In this document: piece by piece, positions 15,803 to 22,693 of the stretch
Position numbering within the stretch: the stretch's first letter is position 1
Layout of the letters: the number at the start of each line of letters is the position of its first letter
Origin: RBG-16-57-11 sp964503145
GTDB taxonomy: Bacteria; Chloroflexota; Anaerolineae; Anaerolineales; UBA4823
DNA: 64,000 nt
Direction: 5' to 3'
Assembly: GCA_964503145.1 (NCBI GenBank)
Contig: CAZCYV010000006.1
Span: 124,001 to 188,000, forward strand
Program-made: the position numbers and the translations under genes
Notes under the pieces: generated by a model
What the model saw: the letters and a program-made list of their open reading frames with translations, nothing else
The model's database searches: none
What the model was told of the DNA's origin: nothing

Positions 15803-18052
15803 ATGAAAGCAAAACATTTGCTGATCGGAGCGATCTTGCTCCTGCTGGTGGTTCTGCTGGCCGCCTGCACGACGGCGCAGCCACCGGCAACTCCATGCCC
15901 CACCTGTCCAACCTGTCCGGAAGCCCCGGCCTGTCCGGAATGCCCGGCCTGTCCTGCGCCGCCGGAACCGGTGGTGAAGGAAGTGCCGTTCCAGGACGCC
16001 TGGGCTAACTCGCCGCACAACGACGCCGAAGCGGAGGCTTTCAATCACTGGAACGAGGAAAGCCCGGCTGAAGTGCCTGTAGCCTGCGCCAACTGCCACA
16101 CCACGGCTGGCTATCAGGAATACGTCAAGACCGGCGCAGTCGCGGCCGCCATCCCGGCGCCCGCCGGCACGATCCAGTGCGTGGCCTGCCACAATGAAGC
16201 CACGGCCACGTTGACCAGCGTCAAGTTCCCTCAAAAGGAAGTTCCCGAGGAGGGCGGCGACCCGGTCAACGTCGTGCTGACCGGCCTCGGGCCAGAAGCG
16301 CGCTGCATGGTCTGCCACCAGGGCCGCGCTTCCAAGTCCTCCGTCGATGGTTCCATCGCTCGCTTTGGCGAGGAGGTCGATCCAGACGCCGTGCCCGCCC
16401 CCATCAAGGACGACCAGGGTAATGACGTGAAGCTCGGCTTCATTAACATCCACTACTACCCGGCTGGCGCCACGCTGTACGGCACCCAGGTCAAGGGCGG
16501 CTATGAGTACGATGGGAAGATGTACGACGGCAAGTTCCGCCATGTCGAGGGCATCGAAACCTGCCTCGGCTGCCACAACCCGCACACGCTGGAAGTCAAG
16601 GTCGAAACCTGCGCAGAGTGCCATGAAGGCGTCAGCAGCGTCGAGGACCTGCGCAACACCCGCATGGCCGGCTCGCTGGCGGATTACGATGGCGATGGCG
16701 ACACCGAAGAAGGTATTGCCGCCGAATTAACCGGTGTGCAAGAGAAGCTCTACGCCGGCATCCTGGAATACGCCAAGACCGTCGCCGGTCAGCCCATCGT
16801 TTACAACCCGGCAGCTTACCCGTACTTCTTCGGCGATGACAACGAAAACGGCGCCGCCGATGAAGGCGAAAAGCCCTACGCCAACTGGACGCCGCGCCTG
16901 CTGAAGGCCGCCTACAACTACCAGATGTCGGTGAAGGATCCCGGTGCCTTTGCGCACAACGCCAAGTACATGATCCAGTTGACGTACGACTCGATCGCCG
17001 ACCTGAACGACAAGCTGGGCACGATCGACATGGCCGGGATGCACCGCCAGGATCCCGGACACTTTGCCGGCAACACCGAGGCCTTCCGCCACTGGGACGC
17101 CGAGGGCGAGGTGCCAGGCGGGTGTGTGAAGTGCCACCAGGCCGAGGGCGTGCCGCAGTTCCTGAAGAACGGCGCCAACATCGCCATGGAGCCCAGCAAC
17201 GGCTTCATGTGCACCACCTGCCACAACGCGGCTGAATGGCCCGCCCGCTACGTGGTCGCCTCTGTGACCTTCCCCTCCGGCGCAACGGTGTCCTTCGGCG
17301 GCAAAGACGCAGATGGCAAGTTCGTCGCCGACGAATCCAACATGTGCATCCTGTGCCACCAGGGCCGCTCCTCGACCCCCACGGTCAATCGAGCGCTGGC
17401 CGACAAGGACCCGGAGACGCCTGATCCGTCGATCCGCTTTGCCAACATCCACTACTTCGCGGCTGGCGCAACCCTGTTCGGCAACGACGTCCAGGGCGCT
17501 TACCAGTTCGAAGGTAAGGATTACGTCGGGCAGAACGTCAAGCACCCGATCAATAAATGCGAGGACTGCCACGACGTTCACGCCCTGGAGGTGAAGCTCG
17601 AGGCCTGCATCGCCTGCCACGGCGGCGCCAAGGATCCGAACGATCCAGAGACCTATCGCCTGGACACCACCGATTACGATGGCGACGGCGATACGACCGA
17701 AGGGATCGCCGCTGAGATCGACGCCTTCGCCGAGCGGCTATACGCGGGCATCCAGGCTTACGCCAAGGCCAAGGGCACGCCGATCGTGTACGTCTCGACT
17801 GCGTATCCATACTTCTTCGTGGACGCGGATGAGGATGGCAAGCCGGATGTCAACGACAAAGGCGCTCCTGTGGGCTACAACGCCTGGACGCCCACGCTGT
17901 TGAAAGCGGCTTACAACTATCAGTACTACCAGAAGGATCCAGGGGCTTTCACCCACAATCCGAAGTACGTGCTGCAGTTCCTGTTCGACTCGATCGAGGC
18001 AGTCGGCGGCGACCTCTCCGGCCTGACCCGACCGGCAGTTCCGACCGAGTAA
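15803..18052 (+). CDS. Decaheme c-type cytochrome lipoprotein, two pentaheme repeats
   Basis: A 749-residue surface-type cytochrome. A lipoprotein signal ends in VLLAAC. A spacer with six cysteines in a Cys-Pro pattern (CPTCPTCPE and CPECPACP) follows. The remainder is two tandem homologous halves. Each has five CXXCH motifs: CANCH, CVACH, CMVCH, CLGCH, CAECH, then CVKCH, CTTCH, CILCH, CEDCH, CIACH. Both halves share NIHY(Y/F)(P/A)AGAT, a calcium-loop-like DYDGDGDT and AYPYFF. ATG 15803 is preferred over ATG 15794 because GAGAGGAG sits ten bases before it and only one base before 15794. It is likely the outermost electron carrier of this cluster. An extracellular acceptor is possible; no metal or mineral specificity can be read. 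Confidence 0.92.
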   Translation: MKAKHLLIGAILLLLVVLLAACTTAQPPATPCPTCPTCPEAPACPECPACPAPPEPVVKEVPFQDAWANSPHNDAEAEAFNHWNEESPAEVPVACANCHTTAGYQEYVKTGAVAAAIPAPAGTIQCVACHNEATATLTSVKFPQKEVPEEGGDPVNVVLTGLGPEARCMVCHQGRASKSSVDGSIARFGEEVDPDAVPAPIKDDQGNDVKLGFINIHYYPAGATLYGTQVKGGYEYDGKMYDGKFRHVEGIETCLGCHNPHTLEVKVETCAECHEGVSSVEDLRNTRMAGSLADYDGDGDTEEGIAAELTGVQEKLYAGILEYAKTVAGQPIVYNPAAYPYFFGDDNENGAADEGEKPYANWTPRLLKAAYNYQMSVKDPGAFAHNAKYMIQLTYDSIADLNDKLGTIDMAGMHRQDPGHFAGNTEAFRHWDAEGEVPGGCVKCHQAEGVPQFLKNGANIAMEPSNGFMCTTCHNAAEWPARYVVASVTFPSGATVSFGGKDADGKFVADESNMCILCHQGRSSTPTVNRALADKDPETPDPSIRFANIHYFAAGATLFGNDVQGAYQFEGKDYVGQNVKHPINKCEDCHDVHALEVKLEACIACHGGAKDPNDPETYRLDTTDYDGDGDTTEGIAAEIDAFAERLYAGIQAYAKAKGTPIVYVSTAYPYFFVDADEDGKPDVNDKGAPVGYNAWTPTLLKAAYNYQYYQKDPGAFTHNPKYVLQFLFDSIEAVGGDLSGLTRPAVPTE

Positions 18053-18085
18053 TCCGCAGCCCAAGCTGGGCAAGCAGTAAATCAT

Positions 18086-18117
18086 AAAAGCCGGGCGCGC
18101 CAGCGCTCGGCTTTTAT
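18086..18117. terminator. Bidirectional terminator between convergent genes
   Basis: AAAAGCCGGGCG pairs with CGCTCGGCTTTT (one mismatch) around a short loop, with A and T runs on either side. It ends both the decaheme transcript and the minus-strand gene at 18143. Confidence 0.85.
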
Positions 18118-18142
18118 TTCCGACGCTAAGAGGGATGCTCGA

Positions 18143-19063
18143 TCAGTTGCCCGTGCGAAGCTGTGTGCCGCAGGTGCGACAGAAACGATCGCCCGGGGCG
18201 GCGCGCCGGCCACATTGGTGACAATACACATTCCCCTCTGCGACCCCTGTGGAGACCTGCACCGAGGTGGCTTTGCGCCGGGTGCGGCGCGAACGGGCAG
18301 GCTGGGGCGTCTGGCGGCCCGATCGCCAGTACCACACCCCGCCGCCGATGATCAGCGCCAGCCCCACCAGCCCGAGCACAAAGGGCAAGGCAGAGATCAG
18401 GCTGGTGCGCCCGGCGATCTCGCCGCTCAGCGGTTCGCTGGGCTGCACCGGCATGCTGCTGCTCGAGAGTTCATCGGTGGCTTTGTCGTAGTCGATGACC
18501 ACTTTGACCGCTTGCCCGGCGGGAACTGCGCCGACGTCTAGCGTATGGTAGGTAAATCCATCCGAGGCGTTGACGCGGGAAGCAGTCCCAGGCTTGACCA
18601 GCAGGTTTTCCGCGCCAACCGGTTGCTGCACGCGAATCTGGTAGTTCTGAACTGCGTAATCACCCGGCCAGTTGAACTCATAATGCCGTTTGGCGCCTTC
18701 TTTGATCAGCAGTGGATCGTAGAATTCCACGCGCAAATCGGGCAGAGTGGCCTGAAAGACCACTTCCGACCACTCTCCAGCCGGGTTTTGGGTATAGGGC
18801 GCGTTGAAGCAGCCGCCATCCGGCTGACAGGTGGCGACGGCATGCGGAGCGCCAGCGCTGGCGGGGATGCGCAAGCGGATTTCCGCCGGCAGCTTCGCCT
18901 CGGGCGAAAGGGTGATCACATACATCACCAGCATGCTGGGTCTATCGAACTCCGGCCAGAGATCGACGGTCAACGAGTCGAACCCAGGCCGTGACTGGGC
19001 GCGCGCCTGCCATGGGATGAGACAGACCAGGAGTGAAACGAAGAAGATCAGTTTCAGACGCAT
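18143..19063 (-). CDS. Secreted/membrane protein with beta-rich ectodomain and C-terminal zinc ribbon, unknown
   Basis: A 306-residue protein: signal peptide ending near WQARA, an exported domain of about 200 residues rich in predicted strands, one membrane helix (about 225-247), a basic linker and a cytoplasmic zinc ribbon with CHQCG and CRTCG. No enzyme motif is visible. Proteins with an external sandwich domain and a short internal zinc ribbon are common in Chloroflexota, but I know no function. It faces the decaheme gene tail to tail and precedes no operon partner closely enough to assign a role. Confidence 0.8.
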   Translation of the reverse strand: MRLKLIFFVSLLVCLIPWQARAQSRPGFDSLTVDLWPEFDRPSMLVMYVITLSPEAKLPAEIRLRIPASAGAPHAVATCQPDGGCFNAPYTQNPAGEWSEVVFQATLPDLRVEFYDPLLIKEGAKRHYEFNWPGDYAVQNYQIRVQQPVGAENLLVKPGTASRVNASDGFTYHTLDVGAVPAGQAVKVVIDYDKATDELSSSSMPVQPSEPLSGEIAGRTSLISALPFVLGLVGLALIIGGGVWYWRSGRQTPQPARSRRTRRKATSVQVSTGVAEGNVYCHQCGRRAAPGDRFCRTCGTQLRTGN

Positions 19064-19100
19064 AAGGAAACGCTTCTCCTACACAAAAAGAGATGACTGA

Positions 19101-19907
19101 TTATATTTCGCCAATTGCCTGGCGCATCCGGCGAGCCAGGTTGCCGAACTTCGGCGTATAGCGCATGCTTTCCTGGCGCGGGCGGGGCAGATCGACCGGC
19201 AAATCCAGGCACAATCGCCCCGGACGGCCGCTGAGCACCAACACCCGATCGGCCAGAAAAAGCGCCTCAGAGATGGAGTGAGTGACCATCACCACCGTCT
19301 TTCGACGGGCCTGCCAGATGCGCAGCAACTCACCGCCCATGCGTTCCCGCGTCAGGGCGTCCAAAGAACCGAACGGCTCATCGAGCAGCAGCAGGTCGGG
19401 ATCATGCACCAGCGCCCGGGCAATCGCCACGCGTTGCGCCATGCCGCCAGAGAGATCGCGCGGCAGGGTGTTCTCGAAGCCGGATAGACCAACTAATTCT
19501 ACCATTTCCTTAGCCTGGGCCACAGCGAATGCATGCGGCACACCGGCCAGCTCCAGCGGCAGAGTGATGTTTTCGACCACCGTGCGCCAGGGCATCAGAT
19601 TCGCCTTTTGGAACACGAAGCCCACTTCTCTGCGCGGCCCGGCCAGGCGTTCCCCGCGATAGAACACCTCGCCGCTGGTGGGAGGCAGCAGGCCGGCCAG
19701 GATGCGCAGCAGCGTGCTTTTGCCGCTGCCAGAAGGCCCTAAAATGCAAACGAACTCTTGCGAGACAACGTCGAAGCTCAACCGTTCCAGGGCGCGCAGG
19801 CCGCCATTTCCATTGGGAAATGTGGCGCTCAGGTTGCGCACCCGCAGGACCCACTCGGTCTCCTGGGCTATCTCTTCCAAAAATGAAGTCCTATTTGACA
19901 AATTCAT
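19101..19907 (-). CDS. ABC transporter ATP-binding protein of the riboflavin uptake system
   Basis: A 268-residue SsuB/TauB/ThiZ-type ATPase. Walker A is GPSGSGKST, the signature is LSGGMAQRV, Walker B is DLLLLDEPFGSLD, and the switch His is in MVTHSISEA. It overlaps the end of the binding-protein gene by 17 bases and is the last gene of the minus-strand operon under the FMN riboswitch. By sequence alone it could serve sulfonate, nitrate or thiamine-precursor uptake. The riboswitch argues for riboflavin or a related flavin. Start ATG 19907 lacks a strong ribosome site, consistent with translational coupling. Confidence 0.9.
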   Translation of the reverse strand: MNLSNRTSFLEEIAQETEWVLRVRNLSATFPNGNGGLRALERLSFDVVSQEFVCILGPSGSGKSTLLRILAGLLPPTSGEVFYRGERLAGPRREVGFVFQKANLMPWRTVVENITLPLELAGVPHAFAVAQAKEMVELVGLSGFENTLPRDLSGGMAQRVAIARALVHDPDLLLLDEPFGSLDALTRERMGGELLRIWQARRKTVVMVTHSISEALFLADRVLVLSGRPGRLCLDLPVDLPRPRQESMRYTPKFGNLARRMRQAIGEI

Positions 19908-20898
19908 TGGTATAAGCTTTGCTCAGATCCAACGGGGTGGTCAGCAAGCCCATCTCCAGCAGCACTTTCTGCATGTTTTCCCAGGCCACCGGATCCGAGG
20001 CGCCCAACTGTTTGGCCTTCCAAAATTCGAGCGACGTATCGAAGATCGCCCGCTGGACCACCTGATCGCTTTGCATCAAACCCTCGACGAACTGGGCGCA
20101 GATTGCAAACGCCTCGTCGGGGTTGGCCAGAGTGTAGGCAATGCCGCGCTGGGTCGCCTGCACCATTCGCCGCACCAGATCGGGATTATTGGCGATTGTG
20201 GTTTCGTTGCTGATCAGCCCATTCGAAGCGAGCTGGACGTAATCCTTCACCAGGATGACATCGACTGCGTAGCCCCTGTGCTTCATCTGCACCGGCTCGT
20301 TGTTGGCGTAAACCACCACCGCGTCCTCGCGGCCCGCCACCAGGGCCTCGACCTGGTTGAAGCCGATCGAATCCAGGGTGACTTCGCTCTCTTTCAGCCC
20401 GGCGACGCCCAACAGGGCGCGCAAACCCACGTAGTTTGCGCCATACAGCCCGGGCAGGCCAATCTTCTTGCCCTTGAGGTCGCCTGGCGCGCGGATGCCT
20501 TTATCCTGCATCGCCAGGACGGCCACAGGATAATCCTGCCACCAGGCCATCACATACACCACCGGCAACCCCTGCGCGCGAGCCAGAGGCACCTGCTCGC
20601 CAGAGACCACCGCAAATTGCAATTCGTTTGCGCCAACCAGGGCCACGCCGTCTGTCTCCGGGCTATAATCGAAGACGATTTCCAGGCCGGCTTCCTCGTA
20701 GAAGCCCTTCGCCGCCGCCACATAAAAAGGCGCGTATTGCACGCTGGGGATGTAGCCCATCGGCAGGCGAATTTGAGTCAGATTTTCAGCCTGCGGCGCA
20801 GTTTGCTGCGGCGCGGTTTGCTGCGGCGCGCCGCCCGCCACGCAGGCGGTCAGCAGGGTCGCCAGGAAGATCAAGATCAGGTTACGTCGGTTAAACAT
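19891..20898 (-). CDS. ribY: ABC transporter substrate-binding lipoprotein, predicted riboflavin-binding (RibY-like)
   Basis: A 335-residue lipoprotein (lipobox LLTAC) of the NMT1/ThiY/SsuA fold. The hallmark N-terminal stretch is YAPFYVAAAKGFYEEAGL, followed by a periplasmic-binding two-lobe pattern. Start ATG 20898 is chosen over 20916 because it begins the signal and has GGAGG a few bases before it. The gene lies between permease and ATPase genes, all downstream of an FMN riboswitch. The same arrangement is known as the RibXY flavin transporter of Chloroflexi. Ligand assignment rests on the riboswitch, not on visible ligand residues. Confidence 0.85.
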   Translation of the reverse strand: MFNRRNLILIFLATLLTACVAGGAPQQTAPQQTAPQAENLTQIRLPMGYIPSVQYAPFYVAAAKGFYEEAGLEIVFDYSPETDGVALVGANELQFAVVSGEQVPLARAQGLPVVYVMAWWQDYPVAVLAMQDKGIRAPGDLKGKKIGLPGLYGANYVGLRALLGVAGLKESEVTLDSIGFNQVEALVAGREDAVVVYANNEPVQMKHRGYAVDVILVKDYVQLASNGLISNETTIANNPDLVRRMVQATQRGIAYTLANPDEAFAICAQFVEGLMQSDQVVQRAIFDTSLEFWKAKQLGASDPVAWENMQKVLLEMGLLTTPLDLSKAYTNEFVK

Positions 20899-20947
20899 GC
20901 ATCCTCCAAAACGCAAAACAGGGTTGTAGTCTTGAGTTTTTTGGCAC

Positions 20948-21757
20948 TTAAACTCGAGCCGTTTCTCGCCAGGACAACAGGCGGCGCTCCATCAAGACGA
21001 CCGCGCCGTATAAGCTCAAAGCCATCAACACCAGAGCCAGAAGCGCCACGAAGACCAGGGCGGTGTCATATTGCCCGCGAGCGCGGTTAATCAGAAAGCC
21101 CAGGCCGCGATCGGCGCCGACGAACTCGCCCACCACGGCGCCGATCACCGCCAGCGTGGCCCCGATGCGCAGCCCGCCCAGAAAGACCGGCAGAGCGGCA
21201 GGAGCTTCCAGCAGGCGGAAGGTCTGCCAGCGCGTGGCCCGCAGCGAGCGCATCAGATCGCGCAAATCCTCCGGCACAGAGTGCAGACCGACCATGGTGT
21301 TGACCAGCACCGGGAAAAAGACGATCAGCGCGCAGATCAGCACTTTAGAGAGCATCCCCGGGCCAAACCAGATCACCAGCAAAGGGGCGATGGCGACGAT
21401 GGGGACGGATTGGCTGGCGACGACGTATGGAGAGATCAGGCGCTCCACCGCCGGCCACTTGGCCAGGACATAACCCAAAGCGGTGGCCACGACGACCCCC
21501 AGGCTGAGGCCGCTGATCACCTCGCTGAGCGTGACCAGCGTATGGCGCAAGAGGCTGCCATCCGCAACCACCTGCATCAGGCGACTCCAAACCAGCGAGG
21601 GCGGCGGCAGGATGAAAGCCGGGAAGTCCTTCAGGTGAACTGCCGCTTCCCAAACCAGCAGCGCCAGGATGAAGGACACAGGCAGGAAGATAGCCCTGCG
21701 ATAGCGCGTCCCCTTGGCGCGCTTGAACGGATATGTAATCGTCGAGGATGCGTCCAT
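20948..21757 (-). CDS. ribX: ABC transporter permease, predicted riboflavin uptake (RibX-like)
   Basis: A 269-residue permease of the SsuC/ThiX family with about six membrane helices and the EAA-type loop EDLRDLMRSLRATRWQTFRLLEAPAALP (given here only as the stretch near residues 165-190), including the core Gly-poor variant common in this family. ATG 21757 is chosen because the longer frame would begin inside the riboswitch terminator. It is the first gene of the operon and lies directly after the terminator hairpin. Confidence 0.85.
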   Translation of the reverse strand: MDASSTITYPFKRAKGTRYRRAIFLPVSFILALLVWEAAVHLKDFPAFILPPPSLVWSRLMQVVADGSLLRHTLVTLSEVISGLSLGVVVATALGYVLAKWPAVERLISPYVVASQSVPIVAIAPLLVIWFGPGMLSKVLICALIVFFPVLVNTMVGLHSVPEDLRDLMRSLRATRWQTFRLLEAPAALPVFLGGLRIGATLAVIGAVVGEFVGADRGLGFLINRARGQYDTALVFVALLALVLMALSLYGAVVLMERRLLSWRETARV

Positions 21758-21773
21758 CGTAAATCCATTCAGC

Positions 21774-21806
21774 AAAACCAAAGCCCCGAACGAAATCGTT
21801 CGGGGC
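21774..21806 (-). terminator. FMN-riboswitch-controlled terminator
   Basis: GCCCCGAACG and CGTTCGGGGC form a perfect 10-bp stem with an AAAT/ATTT loop (21783-21806). In the minus-strand transcript it is followed by TTTGGTTTTG. It ends 17 bases before the permease ATG. Its 5' arm is complementary over 11 bases to the first conserved strand of the aptamer, giving an antiterminator alternative. Confidence 0.85.
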
Positions 21807-21867
21807 AGGCATGTTTGCACAGCTTATGACCCACGCGGCAGACGCGCTGCATGGAGGTCACAATCGG

Positions 21868-22033
21868 TGCACCTTCTTTCATCCGGACTGTACCGTCGGC
21901 CCCGGAGTTTCACCGGATCGTGCGCTCGGGAGTTCGCAGATGCGCCTGCCTTCACGCTCGCGGGCTATACCGCCGATCGGGAATGAGCGCCGCGCCAAAC
22001 GCGCTGACGCTTTCACCCTGCCCCGAAGGTGTC
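21868..22033 (-). promoter_or_regulatory. FMN riboswitch (RFN element)
   Basis: Reading the minus strand, the conserved blocks occur in order: CTTCGGGGCAGGGTGAAA, CGGCGGTATAGCCCGCGA, GATCCGGTGAAACTCCGG, GCCGACGGTACAGTC and GGATGAAAGAAGG. Closing stem P1 pairs ACACCTTC (near 22032-22025) with GAAGGTGC (near 21876-21869). This is the class that binds FMN and shuts down flavin synthesis or uptake genes. A TATAAT on the minus strand (22080-22075) is a likely promoter box. Confidence 0.96.
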
Positions 22034-22223
22034 CTGGTTTGACTGAAGGTCATTCCAGGGATTCGATTGTTCAAATTATAACTTAAGTTGCCATTTTATG
22101 CCCTTGAATTTGGCTCATAACGACCACAATTTGTGACGAAACACGTTGCCAGAACCCATCTGGCCGATTCACGGGCTTTGAAACCGACCAAAACCTTGCA
22201 ATTTCGAAAGGTTTAAATTAAAA

Positions 22224-22591
22224 TATAATATATCTTATTAGACCGACCCACACTGTCGGGATCTATTGACCGTATCTGGCAAGCGTACATGGCCAACAGG
22301 GTCTTCTCTATTCCGGTAAGCTATCATTCCACCCAATATCGAATCCCTGGGGGATTTCTGTTCACTTGCCTGAGGTGCATCTCGAAGTAAGACTGCGGTC
22401 GGCAAATCTTGTTTGTGAAAACAGCGCGCCGCGCCCTGCGCGGCTTGCGACCTGTTTTTGCAAAAGCGATCGGCCATAGGCCCTGCTGGGAAGAGCATCT
22501 GTCTGTTCGACCCGCTCGAACAAGCTGAAGACTTCACCGACGGTAGCGGCTGAGGCGTCGCAACGAGTGATTAGGCAGAAAAGGAGGTGAA
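22224..22591 (+). other. Long AT-rich promoter and leader before the large subtilase
   Basis: An AT-rich tract with TATAAT at 22224-22229 and no clear -35 box is the likely promoter, giving a leader of some 450 bases. Small stems are visible, such as AATCCC/GGGATT near 22340 and GAGTGATT (22565-22572) with AATCACTC (22613-22620) around the start of a small ORF. No known riboswitch motif was found. The stretch 22081-22223 holds nothing I can name. Confidence 0.35.
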
Positions 22592-22693
22592 GTGCTGACG
22601 GAGCATATCTCGAATCACTCTCTTGGGCCTCACGGCAAATTCGCTTTGTTCTATTCCTGGTTTTTCAATTTGATTCGGAGGACATTGTTATGA
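22592..22693 (+). CDS. Possible 33-residue leader ORF coupled to the subtilase
   Basis: GTG 22592 follows AAGGAGGTGA (22581-22590), one of the fullest ribosome sites in the window. The frame runs 33 codons and stops with TGA at 22691-22693, overlapping the ATG of the subtilase as ATGA. The product (beginning V/MLTEHISNHSLG, ending LIRRTLL) has a weakly hydrophobic, basic C-terminus and no known family. The site-to-start spacing is slightly short. It may be a regulatory leader peptide or a coupling device; chance is not excluded. Confidence 0.4.
   Translation: MLTEHISNHSLGPHGKFALFYSWFFNLIRRTLL

Noticed and set aside
19101..21757. Taurine/sulfonate, nitrate or thiamine-precursor transporter
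   Set aside because: The protein families alone would allow it, but the FMN riboswitch directly upstream points to flavin uptake.
22224..22591. Riboswitch in the long leader of the large subtilase
   Set aside because: Some stems are visible, but I could not match any conserved aptamer core, so it is listed only as a structured leader.
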